A stretch of DNA of 64,000 bases from UBA724 sp964229545 (GCA_964229545.1 CAXRDP010000067.1:1-64000); one strand, 5' to 3'. Shown: positions 1-9,909, counted from the first letter of the stretch. Numbers and translations: made by a program. Notes: generated by a model from the letters alone, not told the origin.

Positions 1-71
1 CGCAGGGCGCGGTCGATGTCTTGCTCTTCGGAAGTGAGGTGGGCGCCGCTTGGGTCTAAATGCTCGTTCAT
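1..71 (-). CDS. ruvB: Holliday junction branch migration helicase RuvB, N-terminal fragment
   Basis: Only the first 23 codons lie in the window; the gene runs off the left edge. The visible start reads MNEHLDPSG followed by a helical stretch ending DIDRALR. This matches the N-terminus of Bacteroidota RuvB, where an MNE-LDP start precedes the LRP-F--F-GQ motif (not yet reached here). RuvB is the hexameric AAA+ motor of the RuvABC Holliday-junction complex. It lies downstream of coxA in the same direction, separated by a terminator, an arrangement I recall from Flavobacteriia. The identification rests on few residues plus context. Confidence 0.7.
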   Translation of the reverse strand, partial: MNEHLDPSGAHLTSEEQDIDRAL

Positions 72-89
72 CTATCCAAAGATAGCAAA

Positions 90-118
90 AAGAAAAACCC
101 GCCAAAAGGCGGGTTGTT
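90..118 (-). terminator. Intrinsic terminator after coxA
   Basis: On the minus strand AACCCGCC, a TTTT loop and GGCGGGTT form an 8-bp GC-rich stem followed by a T-rich run. It lies just past the coxA stop codon and before ruvB, so it should end the act-cox transcript. Confidence 0.85.
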
Positions 119-138
119 ATCGGAATCAGCAACAAACT

Positions 139-1902
139 TTAGTGCTGTAGTTCTTCTTCCCCTTTGGCCAGCGGGATGTGTTGAGGCACAAAATCCTCTT
201 TTTGTCCGGGCTTTGAATAGTCATAGGCCCAACGGTGTACTTCAGGAATATCGCCTTCCCAGTTGCCATGGATATGCTTGATGGGCGCGGTCCACTCCAA
301 AGTGGTCGAACGCCATGGGTTTTGTTCGGTCTTTTTGCCATAGAACATGCTATGGATAAAGTTGTACAAAAACACCAACTGCGCGGCACCCGCAATCAAG
401 GCGAAAATGGTAATTACCACATTGATATCGGCCAAGTCGTCAAAATATGGGAAAGCGGTATTGGTGTAGTAGCGACGTGGCAATCCGGCCATTCCGATAA
501 AGTGCATGGGGAAGAACACCCCATAGGCACAAATCGCTGTCACCCAAAAGTGGATATAGCCCAAGTTTTTGTTGAGCATACGACCAAACATTTTTGGGAA
601 CCAATGATAGACCCCAGCAAACAATCCATAGAGGGCAGAAATTCCCATCACCAAGTGGAAGTGCGCAACCACAAAATAGGTGTCGTGTACGTTGATGTCC
701 AAGGTGCTGTCTCCCAAAATAATTCCTGTCAGACCTCCTGTGATAAAGGTAGATACCAGTCCGATAGAGAACAGCATGGCAGGGTTGAGCTGCAGGTTTC
801 CTTTCCACAAGGTGGTGATATAGTTAAAAGCTTTGACCGCAGAAGGAATCGCAATCAATAGGGTGGTAAAGGTAAATACCGACCCCAAAAACGGATTCAT
901 CCCCGAGATAAACATATGGTGTCCCCAAACGATGGTGGACAAAAAGGCAATCGCCAAAATCGAAGCCACCATGGCACGGTAGCCAAAGATAGGCTTGCGG
1001 GCATTGGTCGCAATCACCTCGGAAGTGATTCCCAAAGCGGGCAACAATACGATATATACTTCGGGGTGTCCCAAGAACCAGAACAAGTGCTCATAGAGAA
1101 CGGGCGAACCCCCTTGGTAGTGCAATACTTCCCCTTGGATAAAGATGTCCGACAAAAAGAACGAAGTACCAAAGCTGCGGTCCATGATCAATAACAAGGC
1201 CGCTGAAAGCAATACCGGGAAAGAAACCACCCCAATGATGGCCGTAACAAAGAAAGCCCAGATGGTAAGTGGCAGGCGTGTCATGCTCATCCCCTTGGTG
1301 CGTAGGTTGATAACCGTTACGATGTAGTTAAGCGAACCTAGCAAGGAAGATGCGATAAAAATGGCCATAGAGACCAACCACAATGTCATTCCCAATCCGG
1401 AACCGGGCTGGGCTTGTGGCAAGGCACTCAAAGGTGGATAGACCGTCCATCCGGCGGCGGCAGGCCCTGACTCTACAAACAGAGAGATGACCATGACCAC
1501 ACTCGAAAGGAAAAACAACCAGTAGGATACCATGTTTAAGAAACCGGAGGCCATGTCGCGCGCACCGATTTGCAATGGAATCAATAAGTTAGAAAACGTA
1601 CCGCTCAGACCTGCGGTGAGTACAAAAAATACCATAATGGTACCGTGGATGGTCACCAAAGCCAAATAGACATTGGGGTCCATCACCCCATCGGGTGCCC
1701 ATTTGCCCAAAAGAGATTCGAAGATGCCAAAAGGCTGTTCGGGCCAAGCCAACTGTAAACGAAACAGCAAAGACATAGCAATCCCGACGATTCCCATCAA
1801 CAAACCTGTGATTAGGTATTGCTTGGAGATCATCTTGTGATCTTGGCTAAAGATATACTTGGTAATAAACGTTTCCTTGTGGTGATGTGCGTCTGCTCCC
1901 AT
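139..1902 (-). CDS. coxA: Cytochrome c oxidase subunit I
   Basis: 587-residue haem-copper oxidase subunit I, the proton-pumping catalytic subunit that reduces O2 at the haem a3-CuB site in the inner membrane. The sequence shows about a dozen hydrophobic segments. It carries the CuB/Tyr signature GHPEVY near residue 278, the paired CuB histidines in WGHHMF near residue 329, and the haem-ligand motif HFHLVMG near residue 414. The N-terminus MGADAHHHKE has a short His cluster. It is the last gene of the act-cox cluster, 11 bases after coxB. No subunit III or IV gene follows, so those subunits must be encoded elsewhere. Confidence 0.97.
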   Translation of the reverse strand: MGADAHHHKETFITKYIFSQDHKMISKQYLITGLLMGIVGIAMSLLFRLQLAWPEQPFGIFESLLGKWAPDGVMDPNVYLALVTIHGTIMVFFVLTAGLSGTFSNLLIPLQIGARDMASGFLNMVSYWLFFLSSVVMVISLFVESGPAAAGWTVYPPLSALPQAQPGSGLGMTLWLVSMAIFIASSLLGSLNYIVTVINLRTKGMSMTRLPLTIWAFFVTAIIGVVSFPVLLSAALLLIMDRSFGTSFFLSDIFIQGEVLHYQGGSPVLYEHLFWFLGHPEVYIVLLPALGITSEVIATNARKPIFGYRAMVASILAIAFLSTIVWGHHMFISGMNPFLGSVFTFTTLLIAIPSAVKAFNYITTLWKGNLQLNPAMLFSIGLVSTFITGGLTGIILGDSTLDINVHDTYFVVAHFHLVMGISALYGLFAGVYHWFPKMFGRMLNKNLGYIHFWVTAICAYGVFFPMHFIGMAGLPRRYYTNTAFPYFDDLADINVVITIFALIAGAAQLVFLYNFIHSMFYGKKTEQNPWRSTTLEWTAPIKHIHGNWEGDIPEVHRWAYDYSKPGQKEDFVPQHIPLAKGEEELQH

Positions 1903-1913
1903 AAGTTTCTTTT

Positions 1914-2984
1914 CTATTGGATGATGTCAGCAAAAGTGGATTGCTGAGCCAGCCATTTGTTAAAATCTTTTTCTTCTTCTACAATGATTTTCATCTGCAT
2001 GTTGTAGTGCGAGGCACCACAGATTTTGTTACAAAGTAACAAATAATCAAACTGATACGGGTCTAAAGCCTCTTCCCCATTGGCGATGAGTTCTTGGCTG
2101 TTGTCGTATCGGATTTTGTTGATTTTTTCGACTTTGGCCACCATGTCTGGGTTCATACGCATCTCCTGGGTGGTGATGGTGGGTGTAAAGGCAAACTCGG
2201 TAATCATGCCGGGCACACAGTTCATCTGGGCACGGAAGTGTGGCATATAGGCCGAGTGCAATACGTCTTGAGAACGCATTTTAAATATAACCTTACGCCC
2301 TACAGGCAAGTGGAGTTCTTGCACCACGATGTCATCAAGACCATTGGGGTCAGAGGCATCGATACCTACCAAATTGCGACCGTCAAAATCTTGTAAGAAG
2401 CGTACGTTGGCGTCTCCCAATACGTTGTCCGCACCGGCATAGCGCGCCTTCCAGTTGAACTGTTGGGCATAGAGCTCAACAACCAAGGCATCATCATCCT
2501 CTTCGATATTCATGATGTTGGTCCACTCATAGAGTCCGTACAAAATCAATCCGGCCAAGGTGATGACAGGTATGATGGTCCAGATAAATTCCAAACGGTC
2601 ATTGTCTGCATAGAACAAGGCTTTTTTGTCTTTCTCGCCACGGTATTTGTATGAGAAATAGTGCAACAAAGCTTGTGTGATGGTTTGCACAAAAAAGATC
2701 AGCGCAAAAGAAATCCACATCAGGCGGTCATAGTCCACTCCGTGTTCAGAAGCAGCTTCGGGCAGCAACACATCGCCCCATGCCCAAAACGAGTAGATGG
2801 TAATCAAATAGATAAAGACCAAAAAGGCAAACATGAGCTTGCCATGAAGGTCATTGTCTTTGTCATTGGCAATTTGGGAATCGTCTTTTTTACGGCCAAG
2901 TTGAGAAACCTCAAAAATCTTGGTAATCTGCCACAAAGCAATTCCAACCAAAACTAAAACGGTAATCGTCAAGAGTGCAATCAT
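1914..2984 (-). CDS. coxB: Cytochrome c oxidase subunit II
   Basis: 356-residue subunit II that receives electrons at the binuclear CuA centre on the periplasmic side. The CuA ligands are intact in the motif CNKICGASHYNM near residues 317-328 (C-x3-C-x3-H-x2-M). About four hydrophobic segments precede the cupredoxin domain, more than the classical two, which is common in Bacteroidota CoxB. There is no CXXCH motif, so this is not a caa3-type subunit with its own haem c. Electrons probably come from the haem c subunits ActA/ActE encoded upstream. It sits 19 bases after actF and 11 before coxA. Confidence 0.96.
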   Translation of the reverse strand: MIALLTITVLVLVGIALWQITKIFEVSQLGRKKDDSQIANDKDNDLHGKLMFAFLVFIYLITIYSFWAWGDVLLPEAASEHGVDYDRLMWISFALIFFVQTITQALLHYFSYKYRGEKDKKALFYADNDRLEFIWTIIPVITLAGLILYGLYEWTNIMNIEEDDDALVVELYAQQFNWKARYAGADNVLGDANVRFLQDFDGRNLVGIDASDPNGLDDIVVQELHLPVGRKVIFKMRSQDVLHSAYMPHFRAQMNCVPGMITEFAFTPTITTQEMRMNPDMVAKVEKINKIRYDNSQELIANGEEALDPYQFDYLLLCNKICGASHYNMQMKIIVEEEKDFNKWLAQQSTFADIIQ

Positions 2985-3003
2985 GCGGTTTTTGTTCTAA
3001 ACA

Positions 3004-4362
3004 TTAATAAACAAAGCGTTTGCTCTCCCCAACATACGGATCCTGAGTGGGTTGCAAAGGTTCCTTTGTCAGGTTGTTAAATACGATATAAATAAACAGT
3101 CCGGAGAAGAGCATCAAAGCACCGATCTCGGACAGCCCAAACGACCACTGGTCTCCCACGGTGGCGGGCATAATCATGTTGTACACATCCAAATAGTGAC
3201 CCAATACAATCACTATACCGGCAATGATAATAAACCAGTTGTTGCGCTTGTAGTCGCTATTCATCAAAATCAATAGAGGGAACACAAAGTTCATCGCTAC
3301 CATGCCGAAGAACAACAAGTTGTAGTCTTCAATTCGGGTGATAAAATAGGTGACCTCTTCAGGGATGTTGGAATACCAAATCAGCATAAACTGAGAGAAC
3401 CACAGATAGGTCCAGAATACACTAAATCCAAACATAAACTTGCCCAAATCATGGATGTGGCTGTCGTTAACGTCTGGCAACAAACCTTTGGATTTTAAGT
3501 AGATGGTTACCATGGCAATGATGGTTACCGCTGTTACGATCATACTGGCAAACACATACCATCCAAACAAAGTGCTAAACCAGTGTGGATCTACCGACAT
3601 GATCCAGTCCCATGACATCATGGATTCTGTAACAATAAAGAATACCAAGAAAGCCGCGGAAATGCGGAAGTTCTTTTTGTGGTAAGCGATGCCTTTGTTC
3701 TGGTCTTGTGCCAAAGAAAACTTACGTGAATAGTAGCGGTACAAGTTCCAACCTACAATATAAAACAACGCACGTGCCAAAAAGAAAGGTACGTTGAGGT
3801 AAGAAACTTTGCCCTGAATAATTTCATCATGCGCTACGACGTCGGCATCCATCCAAACAAAAAGGTGGTTTAGGTGAAGACCCGATAAGACCAACAATAC
3901 AAAAACGATTACGGTTCCAGGGAACAAATAAGAAGTAATGCCTTCCATCACACGGAACAGCAATATGGACCAACCTGCTTGTGCGGCCCGTTGGATGGCA
4001 TAAAACGCCAAAGCGCCCAAGGCAATCATCATAAAGAACAAGGCGGCCACATAGAGTGCTGCCCATGGTTTGTTTTGCAATTGGTGTAGCAAGTGTTCGT
4101 CGTGGCTGCTGTCGTGAGCATCATCGTGTGAGGCATGGGCATCGCCATGACTGTCCTCGTGCGTGTCTTCGTGGTGATCCGCTACCGCGTGGGTGTCTGT
4201 ATGATGTGCGTCATGACTTCCGTGTCCGTGCGCATCTGCGACCATGGCTTTGGCCTGTTCTACGGTATCAGGTGCAGACAAAAAGCCGGAAACCAAGGCA
4301 ACCGCACCCAAAACCATCAGTGCTATGGAGATAAGTTTTAATCTTTTTGAAAACGTGTACAT
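3004..4362 (-). CDS. actF: Alternative complex III subunit ActF
   Basis: About 452 residues, a polytopic NrfD-like membrane subunit of alternative complex III, the quinol oxidoreductase that replaces cytochrome bc1 in Bacteroidota. I place the start at MYTFSKRL, right after the actE stop codon. An in-frame extension upstream would read through actE, and a second ATG is adjacent at 4365. After the first membrane helix comes a segment (about residues 45-93) with 16 histidines in 49 residues mixed with Asp/Glu/Ser, then about nine further helices. The His-rich stretch looks like a metal-binding loop; homologues in the group often have a shorter one (from memory). The C-terminus PYVGESKRFVY is hydrophilic. 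Confidence 0.92.
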   Translation of the reverse strand: MYTFSKRLKLISIALMVLGAVALVSGFLSAPDTVEQAKAMVADAHGHGSHDAHHTDTHAVADHHEDTHEDSHGDAHASHDDAHDSSHDEHLLHQLQNKPWAALYVAALFFMMIALGALAFYAIQRAAQAGWSILLFRVMEGITSYLFPGTVIVFVLLVLSGLHLNHLFVWMDADVVAHDEIIQGKVSYLNVPFFLARALFYIVGWNLYRYYSRKFSLAQDQNKGIAYHKKNFRISAAFLVFFIVTESMMSWDWIMSVDPHWFSTLFGWYVFASMIVTAVTIIAMVTIYLKSKGLLPDVNDSHIHDLGKFMFGFSVFWTYLWFSQFMLIWYSNIPEEVTYFITRIEDYNLLFFGMVAMNFVFPLLILMNSDYKRNNWFIIIAGIVIVLGHYLDVYNMIMPATVGDQWSFGLSEIGALMLFSGLFIYIVFNNLTKEPLQPTQDPYVGESKRFVY

Positions 4363-4367
4363 CATCC

Positions 4368-4916
4368 TTACTTTGTTAATTCGGCTCTGAGTTTTAAAAC
4401 ATGTTGCCCAATCTGCCAACGCTCCGTAGCGTTGACCTGACCGGCATGAGATCCCATGGCGTTCTTACCATACATCAACACATGATAAATGCTGCCTTCA
4501 GTAATTTCACGGTCGGCATAGCTAGGAATACCCAAAAACTTTTCGCGCTTCATCAAGATGCCTTGGCCATCGCCTTTGGCGCCATGACAAACAGCGCAGT
4601 ATATGTCGTACAATTCTTTACCTCGCGCCAAATTTTCAGGGGTTTCTTCTAGTGGAGAAGTAAGGTTGGCTTTGGCCAACTCATAGCCCTCGTTGGTGTT
4701 GGGGTAGTCATAAGGTTCCCACCCTCTTGGCACAGATCCTTCCACAGGCAACTGGGCAGCAGTACCGTCGGCAAAGGGAGCCTCGCCATAGGTGTCATAG
4801 CCCACAGATTCATACATATTTGGGAAATACTGATAGTTAGGCTGAGAGGAATCAAAACAAGCAGTTGTTGATAGAAACAGTACTCCGATAAGCATTAGTT
4901 GCAAGGTCGTTTTCAT
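4368..4916 (-). CDS. actE: Alternative complex III monohaem cytochrome c lipoprotein ActE
   Basis: 182-residue secreted cytochrome c. The N-terminus is a lipoprotein signal peptide ending in the lipobox STTAC at residue 20, so the protein should be lipid-anchored on the periplasmic side. A single haem-binding motif CAVCH occurs near residue 107, with a likely distal Met in the C-terminal half (YGKNAMGSHAG). It would carry electrons from the Fe-S/haem chain of alternative complex III towards CoxB. Its start overlaps the actD stop by four bases (ATGA type), which implies translational coupling. Confidence 0.93.
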   Translation of the reverse strand: MKTTLQLMLIGVLFLSTTACFDSSQPNYQYFPNMYESVGYDTYGEAPFADGTAAQLPVEGSVPRGWEPYDYPNTNEGYELAKANLTSPLEETPENLARGKELYDIYCAVCHGAKGDGQGILMKREKFLGIPSYADREITEGSIYHVLMYGKNAMGSHAGQVNATERWQIGQHVLKLRAELTK

Positions 4917-5446
4917 GCTTCTTCTTCTTTAAGGTGAACACTGACATCTTGCGCTCCGGTTTTTTTGAGCAGCGCGATTAATTTTTTCTCGTCTTTCCCC
5001 ACAGCAACTTCCATTAAGAACTTATCGTCTGTGGTTGCAGGACTGGGATTTTCAGCTTTTTTGAAGGGCCACAGTTTGCTACGCAGATAAAAGGTGATTA
5101 CCATCAGGTGGGCAGCAAAAAACACGGTCATTTCGAACAACACGGGTACAAAAGCAGGCATGTTCTCCAAAAAGGAAAAACTAGGCTTTCCACCAATGTT
5201 CTGAGGCCAGTCTTCGATCATAATGTAGTTGATCATAGTCACCGCTACAGCAAGGCCCAAACAACCAAACATAAAGGAAGCAATCGCAATGCGCGTGGGA
5301 GCCAGTCCCATGGCTTTGTCCAAGCCGTGCACAGGAAAGGGTGTGAACACCTCTTCGATGTGATGGTTGGCAGCTTTGACATCTTTTACTGCGTGGAGCA
5401 AGACATCATCGTCATCATAAACGGCATGTACTACTTTATGACTCAT
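4913..5446 (-). CDS. actD: Alternative complex III subunit ActD (DUF3341)
   Basis: 177-residue membrane subunit of alternative complex III. A soluble N-terminal region with acidic patches (YDDDDVLL) precedes two hydrophobic helices (about residues 55-80 and 100-125). A hydrophilic C-terminal tail follows. This layout is that of the DUF3341 family, a structural subunit without cofactors. The gene overlaps actC by 11 bases and actE by 4. Confidence 0.9.
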   Translation of the reverse strand: MSHKVVHAVYDDDDVLLHAVKDVKAANHHIEEVFTPFPVHGLDKAMGLAPTRIAIASFMFGCLGLAVAVTMINYIMIEDWPQNIGGKPSFSFLENMPAFVPVLFEMTVFFAAHLMVITFYLRSKLWPFKKAENPSPATTDDKFLMEVAVGKDEKKLIALLKKTGAQDVSVHLKEEEA

Positions 5447-6821
5447 CGTGTGTGTTTTTGTATTTGTCTCCAGAAGACTTTAAAATCGATTTTACCTCGG
5501 CTTGGGCAATCACCGGGAAGGTACGGGCATAGAGTAGGAACAACACAAAGAAGAATCCTATGGTTCCAATAAAGATGCCTATGTCTACAAATGTCGGTGA
5601 GAACATGGTCCATGAAGACGGCAAGTAATCACGGTGTAGCGAAGTGACAATAATCACAAAACGCTCAAACCACATTCCTATATTAACTACTATAGAAATG
5701 ACAAACGAGAACATGATGCTGGTACGCAATTTTTTAAACCACATAAACTGTGGTGAGAACACGTTGCAGGTCATCATCGCCCAATAGGCCCACCAATAAG
5801 GTCCTGTGGCACGGTTGAGGAAAGCATATTGCTCATATTCTACTCCCGAATACCATGCGATAAACAATTCGGTGATATATGCCACACCCACAATCGAACC
5901 AGTAATCATGATAACGATGTTCATCAGTTCGATATGCTGAACGGTGATGTAATTCTCCAAGTTGGACACCTTACGCATGATAATCAGCAGGGTTTGCACC
6001 ATAGCAAATCCTGAAAAGATTGCTCCTGCCACAAAATAGGGCGGGAAGATGGTGGTGTGCCAACCGGGAATGACCGAGGTGGCAAAGTCAAACGATACGA
6101 TAGTGTGTACGGAAAGTACCAAAGGGGTTGCCAATCCGGCCAATACCAAGGATACTTCTTCAAAACGTTGCCAGTCTTTGGCGCGACCACTCCAACCAAA
6201 ACTCAACAAACCGTAAATTTTCTTTTGGAAAGGCTTGATAGCTCTGTCGCGTATCATGGCAAAGTCAGGCAACAAACCTGTCCACCAGAACACGAGCGAT
6301 ACCGATAAATAGGTCGAAATCGCAAATACATCCCATAGCAATGGGGAGTTGAAGTTGACCCATAAAGAACCAAACTGGTTGGGGATGGGCAATACCCAAT
6401 AAGCCAACCAAGGACGCCCCATGTGAATGATAGGAAAGAGACCTGCTTGGATTACTGAGAAAATGGTCATCGCCTCTGCAGAACGGTTGATGGCCATACG
6501 CCATTTTTGTCTAAACAGCAGCAAAACCGCAGAGATAAGTGTTCCGGCGTGGCCAATACCTACCCACCATACAAAGTTCGTGATGTCCCAGGCCCAACCT
6601 ACTGTTTTGTTGAGGCCCCAAACCCCAATTCCGGTAGAGATGGTATATATGATACACCCTATTCCCCATAAAAAGGCGGAGAGGGCGATCCCAAATACAA
6701 TCCACCACTGCTTGTTGGCTTTGCCTTCCACAGCAGCAACGATATCGACCGTCACATCGTGATACGATTTGTTGCCGGTTACTAGTGGTTTTCTAATAGG
6801 TGCTTCGTAATGAGAGGCCAT
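5436..6821 (-). CDS. actC: Alternative complex III quinol-binding membrane subunit ActC (NrfD family)
   Basis: 461-residue polytopic protein of the NrfD/PsrC family with about ten hydrophobic helices. It is expected to hold the quinol site and pass electrons to the Fe-S clusters of ActB. Recognisable stretches include FVWWVGIGHAGTLISA and MGRPWLAYWVLPIPN, which are highly conserved in ActC. It lies 10 bases after actB and overlaps actD. Confidence 0.95.
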   Translation of the reverse strand: MASHYEAPIRKPLVTGNKSYHDVTVDIVAAVEGKANKQWWIVFGIALSAFLWGIGCIIYTISTGIGVWGLNKTVGWAWDITNFVWWVGIGHAGTLISAVLLLFRQKWRMAINRSAEAMTIFSVIQAGLFPIIHMGRPWLAYWVLPIPNQFGSLWVNFNSPLLWDVFAISTYLSVSLVFWWTGLLPDFAMIRDRAIKPFQKKIYGLLSFGWSGRAKDWQRFEEVSLVLAGLATPLVLSVHTIVSFDFATSVIPGWHTTIFPPYFVAGAIFSGFAMVQTLLIIMRKVSNLENYITVQHIELMNIVIMITGSIVGVAYITELFIAWYSGVEYEQYAFLNRATGPYWWAYWAMMTCNVFSPQFMWFKKLRTSIMFSFVISIVVNIGMWFERFVIIVTSLHRDYLPSSWTMFSPTFVDIGIFIGTIGFFFVLFLLYARTFPVIAQAEVKSILKSSGDKYKNTHDES

Positions 6822-6831
6822 AGGTTTTGGT

Positions 6832-9800
6832 TTATGTTGTCTCTGTATTTCTTACTTTCACTTGGTACTGCACATTGGGTTTGGTGCCGACACTCTCCAA
6901 CAAGTGGTACATGCGGTCACTTTCCTTAGACTGTGCAACTTTACTGTCTTTGTCGTTGATGTCTCCAAAAACAATGGCTCCTGTAGGGCATGCACTCGAG
7001 CAAGCCGTTTGGAATTCACCATCTTGAATCTGACGCCCTTCCAGTTTGGCGTCCAAAATGGTTTTTTGTGTTTTCTGGATACACATAGAACATTTTTCCA
7101 TCACACCCCGCGAGCGAACCACCACATCAGGATTGAGCACCATGCGGCCCAAATCATCGTTCATGTGATAGTCAAACTCGTCGTTATTGCTGTACAAGAA
7201 CCAGTTGAATCGACGTACTTTATAGGGACAGTTGTTCGCACAGTAACGCGTACCGACACAGCGATTGTACGCCATGTGGTTCTGACCTTGGCGTCCATGT
7301 GAAGTAGCTGCCACAGGGCAAACTGTTTCACAAGGCGCGTGGTTACAGTGCTGACACATGATGGGTTGGAAAGTCACTTGTGGATTTTCCGAAGGAGCTT
7401 CCATCTCACCAAAAGTGGTCAATGAATCTCCCAAACCGTTGATTTGGTCAACAGTTTCTAAATCGCCCTCAAAGGTGTCTTCTGCCGAGTAGTAACGGTC
7501 AATACGCAACCAGTGCATATCGCGCGATTTTCGAATCTCACGCTTGCCCACTACAGGAACGTTGTTTTCCGCATGACAAGACACCACACAAGCACCACAT
7601 CCAGTACATGCATTCAAATCTATCGACAGATTGAAGTGATGCCCGATAGATCGGTCAAAGGCATCCCAAATATCAACTTCTGGAGAAGTGACAGGGGTTT
7701 CAATATGGTTTTTGGAGACCACAGGAACGGGGTTCCAATATGACCTATCCTTGGTGTTAAAAATCTCCAAAGTAGTTTCTTTAACGATGTCACCACGACC
7801 CATCAGGGTGTTGTGCAACTGGGTACAAGCAAATTCGTGTACACCATCAACCGCTTCAATCTGCACAGACTGAACCGATGAAAGGTTTTTATACAATGGG
7901 TAGGCGTTGACACCTACTTGCATTTCAGATTTTATACCAGCCGTTTTGCCGTAACCCACCGCCAAACCTACGGTACCTTTGGCCTGTCCAGGTTGAATCA
8001 AAACCGGCGCGGTTACAGAGGTGTTTCCTACGGTCACTTTGGCCAATCCGCCGTTGAGCGCACCGTCGGACTGGGTTTCATTCCATAAGCCCAAAGCTTC
8101 GGCATCCGATTTGGATACGGTCAGATAGTTGTCCCAAGTCACACGGCTGATGGGATCAGGAAGTTCTTGCAACCATGGGTTGTTTGCCTGTTGGCCATCC
8201 CCCAACCCAGTTTTAGAATACAACAAAAGACTGAAACCTTTGTCTTGTGCCCCGGCCAATGTATTGTAGGCATCTGCGGGATTGTCTTTGTATGTATTTG
8301 CAACTGGTGACTGCCCCACAAAGAAACCATCATGCACCGCCTTGCTCCAAGAAGCACCATTGAGAATGTTAGACTTCCAGTGTGACTGCAAGGCGTCGTG
8401 GTAGGTAGTCTCACTACCACTCCATGCCAACAATACGTCTTGAAACTGAAGGGTGTCAAAAAGCGGACGGATGGTGGGTTGTGTCAACCCATAGTGACCC
8501 GATTTAAAAGCCACATCGCCCCAAGCTTCTAGGTAGTGTGGTGTGGCAGCGACCCATTGGGCAAGACTCGCAGTCTCGTCGTTTTTCATGCCAAATGCAA
8601 GTGAAAACTTGGCCTTAGACATGGCTGCTGCAAAGCTATCTGCGTTGGGCAGTGAATAGGCAGGGTTGATTCCGGCCGTAATAATTCCTTGTACAGCTCC
8701 AGAGTTGAGGTCATCCACTAGCTGTGCCACTTCGCTCGGATTACCCTGGCGAATGGTTGTGGTGTGCTGGGTATCGATAACACGACTCTTCAGCAATTCG
8801 TTAATGGCCAATGCGATGCGCTGTGCATCTACGGAGGGCAGTCCGGTAACCACCACCGCGTTTTTGCCTGCACGCTTGAGTTGTTTGATGGCTGTGTTGA
8901 CCTGCGCGGCTACTTTTTTGCTGAGTGCTGAAGTATCAAACTTACCAAAAAGGGCTCCATAAATAGCTGCCAATACTTGTTTTTGAGTAGCAGGTGTTGA
9001 AGGCACGCGAACGTCTGCACTCGCTCCAGACAAAGTCATATTGGACTCAAACTGGTAGTGCTTGGACATGCTCGCTTTGCCGTGGTGCTTGTTAGGGATG
9101 CGCCCTTTGGCGTATCCGGCACTGTGGCCTCCACCTTGCCAGTCGCCCAAAAAGTCGGCGCCGACAGAAACGATGACCTCAGCTTTGGCAAAGTCATAGG
9201 TGGGCAGCACGCGACTTCCGTAAGCGATTTCGAAGGCATCAAGTGCTTCGGCATCCGAAAGGGCATCATAAACCACATGACGGACGTTAGGAAACTGACC
9301 CAAAAAGTCAGCAATAAGTTTTTCGGTAGTTGGACTTGCAAAGGAGTGAGTGAGCAAAACCACTTCTGCATCTGCGTCTTTCAGCGCACTGAGTTGTTCT
9401 TTGGTCTGTTCGATCAAAGTAGACCAACTCACAGGGCTACCTCCATATTGAGGGCCTCGCAGTCGAAGGTTGTCATACATAGACAAAACAGAAGCTTGTA
9501 CCCTAGCATTGGCGTGGCCGTTGGTGGGTGCTTCATTGTTGTTTTCTACTTTGATAGGGCGTCCTTCACGCGTTTTGATAAGCACATTGGCGAAGTCAAA
9601 ACCATCTGCGATGGCAGAAGCGTAATAGTTAGAGATTCCGGGACGTATTTCTTCGGGCTGAACCACATAGGGAATCGACTTGTAAACCGGGCCTTCACAA
9701 GCGGCCAAAGAAGCTGCTGCTGTGCTAAAGCCCACATACTTTAAAAAGTCTCGACGGTTGGTTTTGGAGTCATCCATGACCTTCTGATCGCCTAGAAAAG

Positions 9801-9909
9801 CATCTTCGGGAAGTTTTTCAACAAACTCCTTGTGTTGTAGGTCCGTCACAAAACCATTATCCGCGTCGAGCTCTACCTCACTTTTCCAATATTTTTTTTG
9901 GTTCATCAT
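6832..9909 (-). CDS. actB: Alternative complex III molybdopterin-like/iron-sulfur subunit ActB
   Basis: 1025-residue fusion of a molybdopterin-oxidoreductase-like domain (about residues 60-740) and a four-cluster ferredoxin domain (about 760-1000). A Tat-like motif TNRRDFLKYVGF lies near residues 50-61 and is followed by a hydrophobic stretch ending in SLAAC, so it is probably exported folded and lipidated, although the motif starts unusually far from the N-terminus. The C-terminal domain has Cys groups CTGCGACVVSC, CQHCNHAPCETVCP, CVGTRYCANNCP and CSMC...CSSACPTGAI, fitting three 4Fe-4S and one 3Fe-4S cluster. In the characterised complexes the N-terminal domain has no molybdenum; whether that holds here is inferred from family membership. 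Confidence 0.95.
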   Translation of the reverse strand: MMNQKKYWKSEVELDADNGFVTDLQHKEFVEKLPEDAFLGDQKVMDDSKTNRRDFLKYVGFSTAAASLAACEGPVYKSIPYVVQPEEIRPGISNYYASAIADGFDFANVLIKTREGRPIKVENNNEAPTNGHANARVQASVLSMYDNLRLRGPQYGGSPVSWSTLIEQTKEQLSALKDADAEVVLLTHSFASPTTEKLIADFLGQFPNVRHVVYDALSDAEALDAFEIAYGSRVLPTYDFAKAEVIVSVGADFLGDWQGGGHSAGYAKGRIPNKHHGKASMSKHYQFESNMTLSGASADVRVPSTPATQKQVLAAIYGALFGKFDTSALSKKVAAQVNTAIKQLKRAGKNAVVVTGLPSVDAQRIALAINELLKSRVIDTQHTTTIRQGNPSEVAQLVDDLNSGAVQGIITAGINPAYSLPNADSFAAAMSKAKFSLAFGMKNDETASLAQWVAATPHYLEAWGDVAFKSGHYGLTQPTIRPLFDTLQFQDVLLAWSGSETTYHDALQSHWKSNILNGASWSKAVHDGFFVGQSPVANTYKDNPADAYNTLAGAQDKGFSLLLYSKTGLGDGQQANNPWLQELPDPISRVTWDNYLTVSKSDAEALGLWNETQSDGALNGGLAKVTVGNTSVTAPVLIQPGQAKGTVGLAVGYGKTAGIKSEMQVGVNAYPLYKNLSSVQSVQIEAVDGVHEFACTQLHNTLMGRGDIVKETTLEIFNTKDRSYWNPVPVVSKNHIETPVTSPEVDIWDAFDRSIGHHFNLSIDLNACTGCGACVVSCHAENNVPVVGKREIRKSRDMHWLRIDRYYSAEDTFEGDLETVDQINGLGDSLTTFGEMEAPSENPQVTFQPIMCQHCNHAPCETVCPVAATSHGRQGQNHMAYNRCVGTRYCANNCPYKVRRFNWFLYSNNDEFDYHMNDDLGRMVLNPDVVVRSRGVMEKCSMCIQKTQKTILDAKLEGRQIQDGEFQTACSSACPTGAIVFGDINDKDSKVAQSKESDRMYHLLESVGTKPNVQYQVKVRNTETT

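Noticed and set aside
235..861. 208-codon plus-strand open frame inside coxA
   Set aside because: Antisense to conserved CoxA motifs; no support for translation.
9058..9744. 228-codon plus-strand open frame inside actB
   Set aside because: Antisense shadow of a clear ActB coding sequence; no recognisable domains or start context.
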